A stretch of 54,947 bases of DNA from CAYPEK01 sp964409645 (GCA_964409645.1 CAYPEK010000018.1:1-54947), one strand, 5' to 3'; positions 17,001 through 25,752 are shown, counted from the first letter of the stretch. Translations and numbers: made by a program. The notes: a model not told the origin generated them from the letters alone.

Positions 17001-19762
17001 TTCACAACCGTCAACGACGTTTCGTCTATGACGCTCACCGTATCGCTGCCTTTGTTAGTCACATAGACAACCCGCCTCGCGCTGTCGGCGCAGGCGTCTA
17101 TCGGCTGGTCGCCCACCGCTATCTGCGCTATCACTTCCCCGGTGTCGCGGTTGACAACCGTCACCTTATCGTCGCCGGTCACCGGCACATATATCCTGTC
17201 CGTCACCGGCTCATATTCCGAATCCGACGGGTCATCACCCACCGGCGTAACAACATCCACCACCGCCTCCGGTTTAGCCGTCATGCCTTGCTCGCACGCC
17301 GCGCTCTCGAAGCCGTTTGCGTTGACCGCAACTATTTTGTACCTGTATTCACTACCGTTCGATAGGCCGTTGTCCTCGTATGAAACCACCGTCTTCGACA
17401 CCGAACTGCTCAGCACCGAATAGTCGCCGCCGGACACACTGCGGAGTATTTTGTAATGTTCCACGTCCGCACTTTCGCTCAGCGTCCATTGCAACAGAGT
17501 CTTCGCGTCGCCCGCGGTGACGCTGCATTCCGTCGGCGGGTCCGGCTGCTTCTCGAGCACCTCGGGCGTCACGCTCAGTTCCGCCGTGCAAAACGTTGTT
17601 GAGTGGCCGTCGGACACCGCGACCGTCGCCGTGTAAGTACCGGCGGACGGCGGCAGCGTCCAGTCAGGCATCTGGTCCGTCGAGGACGAGAGTGTCCCCG
17701 ACGAAACGCTCCAACTGTATGTGAGCTGGTCGTAGTCGTCGTCCGACGCTTGGACAATCAGTGCCACAACGTCGCCCACTTCGGCGGATGTCGCCGCCGC
17801 CGAGCAACTGCTGACAAACGGCGCGCGGTTCGGCTGCGTGACTGTGATCGCGACCTTATCCCACGCACATGCGCCCTTCGAGTCGCACGCCTTCACCGTC
17901 GCCGTATATCCGCCGGGCGCTCCGTACTCGACTGTCGCCGCCGTGCCCGACGCATCGATCTGAATTCCGTCCTTATCGTTGAAGTCCCAAGTCAGAGTCA
18001 CCGTGTCGCCGTCAGGGTCGGAGGCGATCGCCGACAAGCTGACATTAAGCGGCGAATTGCCGGTCGCCGGAGTCGCTGCGGCGTTCACGGTCGGCGGCTT
18101 ATTCCGGTCACTCTCCACCCTCACAGATACGGTATCTATGTCCTCCGCGCCTGAGGTGTCCGTCACCGTAACTTCAATCAGATATTCTCCGGCAGTCGTC
18201 GGCGCCGTCCATTCCGCGTAACTGTCGCTTGTGGACGTATCCGAGATCGTTCCGCCGGTCGCCGTGAACTCCGTCGTCAGCGCGTCGCCGTCCGCGTCGC
18301 TTGCCGTGACCGTCACACGAACCGTCTCCCCCGGAGAAGCAGTCGTCTTCGATGCCGTGACACTTGATATTACGGGCTCCGAGTTCGTCTTCCGCACAAC
18401 AACGACACGTTTTGCAAATGCCGTTGCACCCTTGTCGTCAGTGACGATGCACGTCACGCGGTATTTGCCCTCCGAAATGAATGTTTTCGTGACCTCCGGA
18501 TCGGTGTCGTCGCAGTCGTTCTGGTCGATCCCGTTCGATTTATCGAAGTCCCAGCAGTACGAAACAATCGAGCCGTCCTTGTCGAACGCGTCACACGTGA
18601 AAGTCACCGTGAGCGGCGCTTCGCCCGACGTGTGGTTCGCCTTGATGCTCGCGTGCGGCGTTTTGTTGTCCGGCGAATCGACCGTGACGATAATGTCCTT
18701 CTCGGACTCCGCGCCGGATGGGTCGGTGACGGTCGCGACGACCTCGTACGCGCCCGGCTTCTGGTACTCGCCCTGCGGCGGCGAGAACGTCGGCTCCACG
18801 GCATTCGGGTTGCTGATAAACAAATTCGTCACATCGTTCCCGTAAGCATCGAGCACAGTCCATTCGACCGTCAGCGTGTCGCCGTCCGGGTCGCCCGCGT
18901 TCACATCCAATTGAAGCGTATCACCCGATTCCACAGTATCGTTTTTCTTTCCGTTGTCGTCCTTCGAGTCGAGCGACGAAATCTCCGGCGTCTGGTTGTT
19001 CACCGCCGACGATTGATCCGTTTCATCCTCGATTGCCGAGCCGCCCGTTTCGGTTATCGGCCCGTCCGGGTTGCCGTCGTCGTCCGGGTCCGAAAACTGC
19101 TGGTCCACTATTCCGTCGTCCGTCACATCCCGAAGCGTGTTGCCGTCGCTCTGGTGATGGTCGCGGGTGCCGCCCTCGAACACCGTGTCCGACGTCTTAT
19201 CACAATGCGTTTCCTTTTTGTAGCCGTCCGTGCCGTCGCCGTGTATCGTTTGCGTTTCCGCAACCCAGTCGCCGCCGTCGTCCTCCGTTATCAGCGCCAA
19301 CTCATTATTCGTCGTGTCGCCTTCCACCGTTATCGGGATCGTTACCGACTTTCCGTTCTTCGTCACCACAAATTGATCCGTGCCTTCAGGCAGATCGGAC
19401 ATAGTCCAGTTGCCGTTCGCGTCCGTGGTTGCCGTTGTTACCTTCCCGCCCGACGTCGTTGCGACAGTCGCGCCGGACAGAGACTCGTAGCCCGAATCCG
19501 GCGTATCTATCTCCTGCGGCGTATTCGCAGGAATTCTTGAGAGAAAAGCGTCCGCCGCGCGCGGCGCAACCCTGCCTGCGTTCGCCGTGGCTATCATCAC
19601 GCGCGCCGTGACTTTCCCTTTTTTCACAACCACGGACGTGGTCGGCGTCACTGTTGACTCGCCCCGCGAGCCACCTCCGCCTCCACAGCCGCCCAGCAAC
19701 ATACCCGCCGCCAATGTTGCTGAAAGAATAAGAATCCCAAAGATTTGTTTTTTGATTTTCAT
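14027..19762 (-). CDS. Giant surface lipoprotein: PKD-like and FN3-like domains plus three YVTN beta-propellers
   Basis: 1911 residues with a lipoprotein signal (LAAGMLLGGC, lipidated Cys26) and a Gly-rich spacer, so it is anchored in the envelope and probably displayed. Order: a carboxypeptidase-regulatory-like domain (about 50-155); an Asp-rich possible calcium-binding stretch; five PKD or cadherin-like Ig domains (about 250-750; WDFDKSNGIDQNDCDD and WDFNDKDG are PKD cores); FN3; propeller 1; FN3; propeller 2; FN3; propeller 3 at the C-terminus. Each propeller shows seven YVTN-type blades (for example VVYVTNKGSDTVSVID, KIFVTNKTTNKLTVID, LIYVANTSSGTVSVID). In propellers 1 and 2 almost every blade has Cys where YVTN proteins normally carry Val (DACAD, SCVV, VCDI, GCVS, CTCSV, TCAV). 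GAGGAGA precedes the ATG. Adhesion or glycan binding is a guess. Confidence 0.9.
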   Translation of the reverse strand: MKIKKQIFGILILSATLAAGMLLGGCGGGGGSRGESTVTPTTSVVVKKGKVTARVMIATANAGRVAPRAADAFLSRIPANTPQEIDTPDSGYESLSGATVATTSGGKVTTATTDANGNWTMSDLPEGTDQFVVTKNGKSVTIPITVEGDTTNNELALITEDDGGDWVAETQTIHGDGTDGYKKETHCDKTSDTVFEGGTRDHHQSDGNTLRDVTDDGIVDQQFSDPDDDGNPDGPITETGGSAIEDETDQSSAVNNQTPEISSLDSKDDNGKKNDTVESGDTLQLDVNAGDPDGDTLTVEWTVLDAYGNDVTNLFISNPNAVEPTFSPPQGEYQKPGAYEVVATVTDPSGAESEKDIIVTVDSPDNKTPHASIKANHTSGEAPLTVTFTCDAFDKDGSIVSYCWDFDKSNGIDQNDCDDTDPEVTKTFISEGKYRVTCIVTDDKGATAFAKRVVVVRKTNSEPVISSVTASKTTASPGETVRVTVTASDADGDALTTEFTATGGTISDTSTSDSYAEWTAPTTAGEYLIEVTVTDTSGAEDIDTVSVRVESDRNKPPTVNAAATPATGNSPLNVSLSAIASDPDGDTVTLTWDFNDKDGIQIDASGTAATVEYGAPGGYTATVKACDSKGACAWDKVAITVTQPNRAPFVSSCSAAATSAEVGDVVALIVQASDDDYDQLTYSWSVSSGTLSSSTDQMPDWTLPPSAGTYTATVAVSDGHSTTFCTAELSVTPEVLEKQPDPPTECSVTAGDAKTLLQWTLSESADVEHYKILRSVSGGDYSVLSSSVSKTVVSYEDNGLSNGSEYRYKIVAVNANGFESAACEQGMTAKPEAVVDVVTPVGDDPSDSEYEPVTDRIYVPVTGDDKVTVVNRDTGEVIAQIAVGDQPIDACADSARRVVYVTNKGSDTVSVIDETSLTVVKTIPVGDAPSSCVVNNDTGDVYVGNESSGTVSVIDGDTRQVKGTIGNAGDQPRVCDINENLDRAYWTDRVNNKLHIIDTTTNTEVAVVDTGDGPEGCVSNDQTGEVYVPNKDAGTVDVFRGTDGQKKDTIDVGGEPTCTCSVNTISNQIYIVNKKHNVVHLINGATKQVDAAIGTGDEPISTCAVSSSNEVCFANSGGDSLTVIENPLPPYVVDPYPPSTPQPCYSFSKGSQVAMEWTACADDDLYGYQIMRGGSLSGPFEAIATVLNDTQYIDTSVVNGSKYYYEIKCLDVNGNLGNACTAEGAPLGEIVEVVKTGGKGPCCMDTIENKIFIANEETNTVEVINSDTYQHITTINVPDCCTDMVADHVHNLIYITNKTENKVTIINGTNYVIEDVIEIPKGKCSINDITNNIYITNDETNELIIYNPGTGEHRTVYVGGCPCDVTSDRITNKIFVTNKTTNKLTVIDGTNYIIEDVIDLDVEPSACIVNEVTNETYIVSEKSNEVVVYNQKTETITNHITVGVGPSCSPCAVDTESNQIFVTNTVDGTLSIIDGSTNTVVATLPLGETPIAAFVNPDTGGIFVLDGTTDSLAVVDNPLPDVEADTTAPAAPTGFTAISSSTSISLGWAPNTESDLAMYFIYRKTDPGGDFGTPYTTTTNSTYTDTSVGSGTVYYYAVSAADRWNNESGKTVTLSGRIDQPTEITVGGYPFRAAVFETSNYVFVTNYNTDNVSVINAVNNTVATTVAVGDMPVGVDVDTTSGKVYVANLGAPYVTVLNGSTGALLANAMVGTAPLSGITVDSSLGRYFVTNPGMTGLIIPMNIATNTPVGSITVGAGASGITVNPATHRLYVANSLAGTVSEVDGSTGAVVRVFTVGSQPVEVVYDSTANKVFASCSGSGKVYTVDLTSETISSITVGLEPSGMGYDSGRHLIYVANTSSGTVSVIDALSDRVVGTIDVGGDPTDVAVHTGLNKIFVLEKTAGTVVVKSGF

Positions 19763-20163
19763 TTAATTCTCCTCAATACCAAATTTAAAGCTGAATTAAA
19801 TAACAAAAAAAATATTAATCCCCGAATTTGAGTTCATTTGTTTTAATTAAGGCAAATATATAGACAATTACATTATTCGATAATATTTTACCTCAGTAAT
19901 TGCTGGTTAAACAACAAATAAATATTATTTGCTATTTTTCCTTTGATTCAAAATCCAATCCGGCTTAAAAATTCCTTTTATCAAAGTCAGAAATCATGAA
20001 ACATCCTCACCGCCCGACCCTCAGTGATCCTTCGATACACTTCGGGAGCCCTGTTGATTTAAATTGCAACTGATGATACGATCAGGGATAATGAGGTATA
20101 TTGCGAATAAATGGAACAATCGGTTCATCGAAAGCGAGCCGGAGATGTTTCGGGGTAATACGG
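19763..20163. other. Divergent intergenic region, AT-rich
   Basis: About 400 bases between the lipoprotein gene (minus) and the HTH regulator (plus). The left two-thirds is very AT-rich and probably holds the lipoprotein promoter, but I could not choose one convincing -35/-10 pair. The right part holds the regulator's promoter (20064-20092). No ORF, hairpin terminator or RNA gene is evident. Confidence 0.5.
20064..20092 (+). promoter_or_regulatory. Possible promoter of the HTH/glycosidase locus
   Basis: TTGCAA (20064-20069), 17 bases, GATAAT (20087-20092); the start codon at 20164 is about 70 bases further on. Confidence 0.45.
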
Positions 20164-20625
20164 ATGAAAATTGAGGAAAATGAAATCTACACGACGAAAG
20201 AAGTCGCCGAAATACTGAAAATCAGCATGCCGACGATAAAGAGAATGCTTAAAGACGGGCGGCTGAAATCGACCCGTATCGGCAGGCAACACAGATTCCT
20301 CGGCAAAGAAATATTGAACATAATGCGCGGGCGCGGCGATGCCGGAGCGGCGACGGTCCGGAAGGAACCCGAACCCGCTGCAATCGAGCCGCCCGACGCC
20401 GTTCGCGAAACGGCGATAACGGAATACGATGCAAGCCCGCAGCGTCCAAAAGAAACACCGGACGAGAGGCGGCGGTCGTACATGCTCGGCAAGCGTCTGC
20501 GGTCGGACATTCTTGCGGACGACGGCTCGGTGATTTTCGCGAAGGGTTCGATTGTGACTGAAGAGACTATCGGCGAAGCTGGCCGCCGGAGCAGGCTTTT
20601 GGACCTTTTCAGCAATCTGGAATAG
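20164..20625 (+). CDS. Excisionase/MerR-like helix-turn-helix regulator
   Basis: 153 residues from ATG 20164; the frame runs back to 20101 but the extra residues look non-coding. The N-terminal domain (YTTKEVAEILKISMPTIKRMLKDGRLKSTRIGRQHRFLGKEIL, about 8-51) is the compact winged HTH of excisionases and many small MerR-type regulators. A Pro/Glu/Arg linker follows. The C-terminus (MLGKRLRSDILADDGSVIFAKGSIVTEETIGEAGRRSRLLDL) resembles short beta-rich DILDEDG.I...G-type segments seen fused to such HTH domains. No integrase is nearby, so a role in phage excision is unlikely. The gene lies 21 bases before a GH35-like gene on the same strand, suggesting local control of carbohydrate genes. Confidence 0.72.
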   Translation: MKIEENEIYTTKEVAEILKISMPTIKRMLKDGRLKSTRIGRQHRFLGKEILNIMRGRGDAGAATVRKEPEPAAIEPPDAVRETAITEYDASPQRPKETPDERRRSYMLGKRLRSDILADDGSVIFAKGSIVTEETIGEAGRRSRLLDLFSNLE

Positions 20626-20646
20626 TTACGGCGGGACGGAGGAAAG

Positions 20647-22794
20647 ATGCCGGTAAAGGTTAACGGACAGGGAATAGAGATAGACGGCGTTACGCACGCG
20701 CTCGTCTCGGGCAGCGTTCACTACTGGCGGATCGAACGCGACAAGTGGCCGCTCGTCCTCGACAACGTCGTCGAGATGGGCTTCAAATTCGTATGCACTT
20801 ACATCCCGTGGTCGGTACATGAGTCGGACCGCGGGGTTTTCGATTTCGGATCGGCGGACGTGAGAAAAGACGTAGGCGCGTTCATCGACCTCTGCGGGGA
20901 GCGCGGTCTGAAAGTACTCGTGCGCCCCGGCCCGCACATCAACGCCGAGCTGACGCTGTTCGGATATCCCGAGCGAGTTCTGCGGCGGGATGAATTGCTG
21001 ATGCGCACCGCAGACGACACGCCCGCCGTCCTGCCCGTGCCGCCGAGATGCTTTCCGCTGCCGTCATACGCGGCGAAGGAATTCTACGAAGAGGTGGCGC
21101 TTTTCTTCGACGCGCTCTGCCCGATACTCGTCCCGCGAATGCACCCGGACGGCCCGATCGTCGGCGTACAGTCGGACAACGAGATGTCGATGTTCTTCCG
21201 CACAGCGCCGTTCGATGTCGATTACTCGCCGTCGTCGATCGACCTCTACCACGCTTACCTGCGCGCAAAGTACGAGGACGGAATTCAGGACCTCAACCGC
21301 GCGTATGGCACGTCGCATGCCGACTTCGGAAAGGTTATGCCGCCGCGCAGGTACGACGCCCGCTCGGCGATGGACCTCGCGTACTATTTCGACTGGCTCG
21401 AATACAAGGAATATTATCTATATCACGGCATAAACGAGATCGCGCGGATGCTCCGCGAGCGCGGCCTCACGAACGTGTTTTATTTCCACAATTACCCGGC
21501 GGACGGCACCACTACGCCCTTCCACGTCCCAAAGACCGAGATGGTGGTGGACGTCGTCGGCATCGACATGTACAAATCGCGGAAGGAATACGTGGCGGTG
21601 AGAGATACGGCGCGGTTCCTCGCCGGGACGAGCCGGTTGCCGTTTGTCCCCGAATTCGGGTCCGGCTGCTGGCTGTGGTGGCAGCCGCTGTTCTTAAAGG
21701 ATCAGGAACTCGCGACCCGCGCGGCGTTCATGAACGGCATGAAGGCGGTCAACTTCTATATGCTCGCGGACCGCGACCGCTGGTACGGCGCGCCGATCGC
21801 GCGCGACGGCCGGCAGCGACCCGCCCGATTCAGCTTCTACAAAAAACTCAACCGGTTCCTGAGCGACAACCGGTTCAACGAATTCAAAATGCGTTCGGAC
21901 GTGCTGCTGCTGTCCGTGCGCGAGTACGAACGGTTCGAGCAGATTTCATCGCTCCTCGATCCGCTCATGCCCCTGCCGGGCGATATGCCGCCCGACTGGT
22001 TCTCCGACCCGCGCACGCTCGACGGCCTGCGCGACCCCGTTCAGGCCGTTTACAAGCGGCAGTGGCGCGCGTTCATGATGGGCTTCACTCAGGCGGGTTT
22101 CCCGGTGACAATCGGCGACTCCGCCGCCGATCCGTCGATCTTCGAACGCTTCCCGGTCGTCGTCGTGCCGTCGTTCGAGTTTATGAATATGACGCTTCAG
22201 CGGCATCTGTACGTGTACGCGCTTAAGGGCGGCGTGCTCGTGCTCGGCCCGCGCGTCCCGACGATGGACGACCAGATGCGACGCGACTCGAAATTCTCGT
22301 CGCTCGCGCTCAAGCCGGTCGCCTGCAAGGACCGCGTTTCTGTCGGCGGCCTCGTGCTCGAACGCGCGGACATCTTCGACACGAAACGCCCCTTCCTCGG
22401 AAGCGGCGACCACCTCTGCGCTTATACAATCCCAGCCGAGAAAGGAACCATCGTCCACCTCGGCTTCGTGTTTCAGGACTACACGGGATATGAGCGGTCG
22501 CCGGGTGTTGCGGCGATTATGAAAAAAATCGCCGGTCTCGCCGGTCTCGCGCCGCTGTACCCGCCGGACGACCCGCTGATCGAAACCGTTCTTCACGAGC
22601 GCGGGCCGGACCGGATACTTTTCGCGGCGAACCCGACCGCCGAGCCGCGCAGGACGGTCATCCACCTCGCGGCGCAGGAATCGCTTCAGGACGCAGACAC
22701 CGGCGAGCTCTTCCCCGGCCCGTCCCCGAGCATCGAATTTCCGGAGTACACGGTGAGAACATTCATCATGCACGGAGGCTGCGGCGCCCGTTAA
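20647..22794 (+). CDS. GH35-like beta-galactosidase family glycoside hydrolase
   Basis: A 715-residue (beta/alpha)8-barrel hydrolase without signal peptide, so cytoplasmic. The start (VSGSVHYWRIERDKWPLVLDNVVEMGFKFVCTYIPWSVHE) matches the GH35 opening motif, and RPGPHINAELTLFGYPERVL follows. The predicted acid/base is Glu179 in VGVQSDNEMS, where GH35 normally has Gln-Ile-Glu-Asn-Glu. The predicted nucleophile is Glu336 in FVPEFGSG. The C-terminal half (about 400-715) contains a Rossmann-like trimerisation-type domain (FPVVVVPSFEFMNMTLQRHLYVYALKGGVLVLGPRVP) of the kind found in GH42 or GH35 relatives. A GGCGGGACGGAGGAAAG ribosome-binding region precedes the ATG. It heads a run with 22831 and 23706. 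Beta-galactoside or related cleavage is likely; the exact substrate is unknown. Confidence 0.82.
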   Translation: MPVKVNGQGIEIDGVTHALVSGSVHYWRIERDKWPLVLDNVVEMGFKFVCTYIPWSVHESDRGVFDFGSADVRKDVGAFIDLCGERGLKVLVRPGPHINAELTLFGYPERVLRRDELLMRTADDTPAVLPVPPRCFPLPSYAAKEFYEEVALFFDALCPILVPRMHPDGPIVGVQSDNEMSMFFRTAPFDVDYSPSSIDLYHAYLRAKYEDGIQDLNRAYGTSHADFGKVMPPRRYDARSAMDLAYYFDWLEYKEYYLYHGINEIARMLRERGLTNVFYFHNYPADGTTTPFHVPKTEMVVDVVGIDMYKSRKEYVAVRDTARFLAGTSRLPFVPEFGSGCWLWWQPLFLKDQELATRAAFMNGMKAVNFYMLADRDRWYGAPIARDGRQRPARFSFYKKLNRFLSDNRFNEFKMRSDVLLLSVREYERFEQISSLLDPLMPLPGDMPPDWFSDPRTLDGLRDPVQAVYKRQWRAFMMGFTQAGFPVTIGDSAADPSIFERFPVVVVPSFEFMNMTLQRHLYVYALKGGVLVLGPRVPTMDDQMRRDSKFSSLALKPVACKDRVSVGGLVLERADIFDTKRPFLGSGDHLCAYTIPAEKGTIVHLGFVFQDYTGYERSPGVAAIMKKIAGLAGLAPLYPPDDPLIETVLHERGPDRILFAANPTAEPRRTVIHLAAQESLQDADTGELFPGPSPSIEFPEYTVRTFIMHGGCGAR

Positions 22795-22830
22795 AAAATT
22801 CGCGCCGCGCGGCGGCGACGGAGGATTAAG

Positions 22831-23631
22831 TTGCTTCACAGAGACATAAAAATCATAGACATAGACCCGGATCAGTACGAGCACGCGGTCGAAACGCTCC
22901 GCAAAAGGCCGCGACCGCCCAAAAAGACGCTGATCGTTTTCTATCAGGAAAACCGCGTCATCCATGCGGTGCACTCGAAAAAGGGGCCGGTCGAGATCGC
23001 CGATTTCAGGGGGCCGAAAAATCTTAAGCAGCTCGCGCAAGAGTTCGACGTGGACAATGTGGTCTGCCTCGAACGCGGCGCGCTCCACAGGTTCACCGCC
23101 GGAGCGCAGGCGCGCATCAAGATGGAGCGGCCGATGGGCGAGCAGATTCTCGCCTGCCGGGAACCGTTCGAGCGCGAATGGGGCAGCGGCATCCACGCAT
23201 ATCCGGACCCCATCGCGGCGCTGCCCAAATTGCCGGATTTCGCGCTGAGTATCCTTAAATCCATGCTCCCGAAAAAGGTCACCGCCGCGCTTGCGGTGTT
23301 CGACCGTAACGCCGTCTGGACGTCGCTTATCGTCGAAGCGATGGATGCTCAGATAACTCTCATCACGACGACGGACACGCTGCAGAATCTTAAACTGGAA
23401 GGAAACGACATCGGCAGGAACGCGAGCGCGGTATTGAACGCGATGTCACATTCGAGGCTGCGCACGACGGTCGGCGTGTTCATGGACCGCGCGGGTTTCG
23501 AGCACATCGCGGCGCACCCGAGGCCGCTCTCGGCGCTGGCAAGGATGGTCAAGCTCAAATGGGCGGTGATCCACCCGTTTCCGGCTCGACTGCGCTTTCT
23601 GCTCGCGATCGCACCGATGCTGAAAATATAA
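22831..23631 (+). CDS. Conserved-looking cytoplasmic protein of unknown function
   Basis: 266 residues starting at TTG 22831, supported by GACGGAGG about 8 bases upstream; no ATG lies near the start. I do not recognise the family. There is no signal peptide or membrane helix. The sequence looks like an alpha/beta protein: strands TLIVFYQENRVIHAVHS and VVCLERGALHRFT, then a long middle with VTAALAVFDRNAVWTSLIVEAMDAQITLITTTDTLQNLKLEGNDIG. It sits 36 bases after the GH35-like gene and 74 bases before the toroid protein, all on one strand, so a supporting role in sugar metabolism or its regulation is likely by context only. Codon use matches its neighbours. Confidence 0.6.
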   Translation: MLHRDIKIIDIDPDQYEHAVETLRKRPRPPKKTLIVFYQENRVIHAVHSKKGPVEIADFRGPKNLKQLAQEFDVDNVVCLERGALHRFTAGAQARIKMERPMGEQILACREPFEREWGSGIHAYPDPIAALPKLPDFALSILKSMLPKKVTAALAVFDRNAVWTSLIVEAMDAQITLITTTDTLQNLKLEGNDIGRNASAVLNAMSHSRLRTTVGVFMDRAGFEHIAAHPRPLSALARMVKLKWAVIHPFPARLRFLLAIAPMLKI

Positions 23632-23642
23632 AAGGACCACAG

Positions 23643-23696
23643 ATGGGCATAGACTTTATGATGATGCACATTATTGAGACACTTGAAGTAATATAG
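23643..23696 (+). CDS. Possible 17-codon small ORF between the two genes
   Basis: ATG 23643 opens a 17-residue frame (MGIDFMMMHIIETLEVI) with AAAGGA six bases upstream, ending nine bases before the next gene, which lacks a clear ribosome site of its own. This could be a coupling or leader peptide. Against this, the DNA (ACCACAGATGGGCATAGAC) resembles the ACCACAGATGGACACAGAT-type intergenic phrase common in bacterial genomes, so it may be decayed repeat. Confidence 0.2.
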   Translation: MGIDFMMMHIIETLEVI

Positions 23697-23705
23697 AGCA
23701 AAACG

Positions 23706-25652
23706 ATGCCGCTGATCGAAGCGAAAACATATAAGCATTTGCTGACTGTCATCAGGGACGACGTGCCGGTGTTCGACATGCCGTATCAGGTCGTCGTGAA
23801 CGGACTCGTTTGGTTCGCCGACCGGATCGACGTCAACGGCCTGCGTATCGAGGCGCACATCGGCGAGACGCTGATCTCGGACACGATCGAACCGCACGGC
23901 AATTTCCTCTGCGTGACGCGGCGGTGGAGCCTGCGCGGCAGCTTCGACGCGCGAGTCACGTTCGCGGTGATAAAGAACATGGAGCCGTTGCGCTGGATCG
24001 CGCCGGGCACGGCGACGGCGGCGGGCGGCGATCTCGCCGAAACAGCCCGCGCGACCGGCCCGATACGCGAGGAGCAGCTCACGATACCCGGCTGCTCGGT
24101 GCTCGAATCGGCGGACTGGACGTTCGGGGTGTTCACCCAGCCCGGCGAAGCGCCGGAGGAGCTTTGCTCTTCAGCAACATACATCTCCGCCGCGCACGCC
24201 GAACTGAACATATCGGTGCCCGGGGTGACGCCCGGCAAGGGCGGCCGCGGGCGCAAATTTGAAATGACCGAATGGACCGTCGAGGGACAGGTCACATACG
24301 AGAGACGCTTCTACGTGTGGTCACGCCCGCTGCGAGAGGGCGACAGGTTCGCCGTCCTCGACGCGGCGCGCGAAACCACCGGCTTCGACCCGGAGCCGCC
24401 ACAGGATCACAGCGAAATCGTGCGCTCCCGCACCCGTCACCTCGTCGAGAATTTCTTCATCGAGCGCAGCGACGCCGTCGGATTCGTGGACACGGTCGGC
24501 ACGACAATGTACCCGGAGAAGCCGATCCTCACAGGCAGCGGAATCGGCGGCAATATCGACGCGGCGCGGGCCGCGTTCCGAGCAGGCCGCGCGACCGACG
24601 ACCGCTACCTCAAACGCATCGCGCTCGACACGGCGGATTTCTTCCTCTCCGAAAAAGAAAGCAGCAACAAGGACGCTTTCGATTACAACCTGCCGAGGCG
24701 CAGATGGTTCCGCGAGCGAGGAAGTCAGGCGGGATTCCGCGAGAAAGGCGAATTCATCAGAGCCGCGGCGCTGTTGCACATCGACGCCGGAAAAGACGCG
24801 AATCCGAGATGGCTGTTCACATGCAAGAGGATGGCGGAGGAAATGATCGGCGGCCTGCATGCCGTCGAAAACGGCGCGGGCGACACCTCCGCGCCGACAC
24901 CCGACGAATCGTTTCTCGCGGCCGCGTTCGCCGAACTCTACCGGGCGACAAATGAAAAGCGATACCTCGAAACGGCGGAATGGCTCGCGGGCAGGATGAT
25001 CGCCCTGCTCCACTCCGACGCGTTCGACCAGTCGTTGACGCGCGACCGCGCGCACATGATGCTCCGTGCGATACTGTTGCTTTTCGGCTACACCAACCGT
25101 GCGGAGTACGGCGTCGCCGCGACGCGCACCGCCGACATCATCGAATCACTCACCTACAGCTACAACTTAGTACTTCCGCCGGGAACCCCTCTCGCGCGGG
25201 AGGCATTCCACTCGGACGGCGGCATCCTGCCGGAACCCGGCGCGCTGCACCTCGATCCGTATCCGGCGGCGCTGGCGTTCGATTTTCTCAACCTGTGGAA
25301 GCTAATGAAGGACGACCGGCGGCGGCGCTCGGCGATCCGCATGATCGACTTCTCCGCGCAGATGGTCACGCTGAACCACAACGGGCCCGGGATGTTCTTC
25401 TCATTCGACGGATGGCAGCCGGCAAGGTTCTACCACACGGGCGATCCCGACTCCGCGGGCGGCTGGGGGTCGGTTTCACGCACCGCCGCATCGTGGGTCC
25501 CGGCAGTGACAATCAATGCGCTGATCGACATCCACGAGCAGTATCCCGATGTGCTCGCGCTGTCGTTTCTACCCATTGAATATGACAATTCGGCGCGGAA
25601 AAAGCTCGCGCAATGGGCACTCGCCGCCGGCTGCATCGTCAATCTCTTCTGA
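23706..25652 (+). CDS. Probable (alpha/alpha)-toroid carbohydrate-active protein, unknown specificity
   Basis: 648 residues, no signal peptide. The first 230 residues are beta-rich (NGLVWFADRIDVNGLRIEAHIGETLIS..., TYERRFYVWSRPLREGDRFAVLD), like the N-terminal sandwich of six-hairpin glycosidases. From about 240 onward helical repeats dominate: ALDTADFFLSEKESSNK, GEFIRAAALLHIDAGKD, SFLAAAFAELYRATNEKRYLETAEWLAGRMI, AHMMLRAILLLFGYTNRAEYG. These are typical of an (alpha/alpha)6 toroid with periodic E-x2-R-A-A-A helices. I cannot assign a GH family or catalytic acids; epimerase, hydrolase or phosphorylase are all possible. It is co-oriented with the GH35-like gene and the unknown protein, forming a small carbohydrate locus. 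The start is the first ATG; the ribosome site is weak. Confidence 0.6.
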   Translation: MPLIEAKTYKHLLTVIRDDVPVFDMPYQVVVNGLVWFADRIDVNGLRIEAHIGETLISDTIEPHGNFLCVTRRWSLRGSFDARVTFAVIKNMEPLRWIAPGTATAAGGDLAETARATGPIREEQLTIPGCSVLESADWTFGVFTQPGEAPEELCSSATYISAAHAELNISVPGVTPGKGGRGRKFEMTEWTVEGQVTYERRFYVWSRPLREGDRFAVLDAARETTGFDPEPPQDHSEIVRSRTRHLVENFFIERSDAVGFVDTVGTTMYPEKPILTGSGIGGNIDAARAAFRAGRATDDRYLKRIALDTADFFLSEKESSNKDAFDYNLPRRRWFRERGSQAGFREKGEFIRAAALLHIDAGKDANPRWLFTCKRMAEEMIGGLHAVENGAGDTSAPTPDESFLAAAFAELYRATNEKRYLETAEWLAGRMIALLHSDAFDQSLTRDRAHMMLRAILLLFGYTNRAEYGVAATRTADIIESLTYSYNLVLPPGTPLAREAFHSDGGILPEPGALHLDPYPAALAFDFLNLWKLMKDDRRRRSAIRMIDFSAQMVTLNHNGPGMFFSFDGWQPARFYHTGDPDSAGGWGSVSRTAASWVPAVTINALIDIHEQYPDVLALSFLPIEYDNSARKKLAQWALAAGCIVNLF

Positions 25653-25752
25653 TCTTCTTATCCGTTTCAACTTGTCCCCGCCGCATTCGTGGATTATAAC
25701 TATAGTGGCCGGTTTTTGCGGGCATCGGAGTCCGCGGGGGAGAGTCAAGATC

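Noticed and set aside
19990..20060. Short phrase near 20020-20052 (TCCTTCGATACACTTCGGGA) considered as a known dispersed repeat
   Set aside because: Only one copy here and the match to known dispersed phrases is from memory and partial.
25675..25741. Possible Shine-Dalgarno sequestration ahead of the glycerol-3-phosphate dehydrogenase gene (CCCCGC pairing with GCGGGG)
   Set aside because: Putative -10 sequences lie between the two segments, so the left half may not be transcribed; no further structure supports it.
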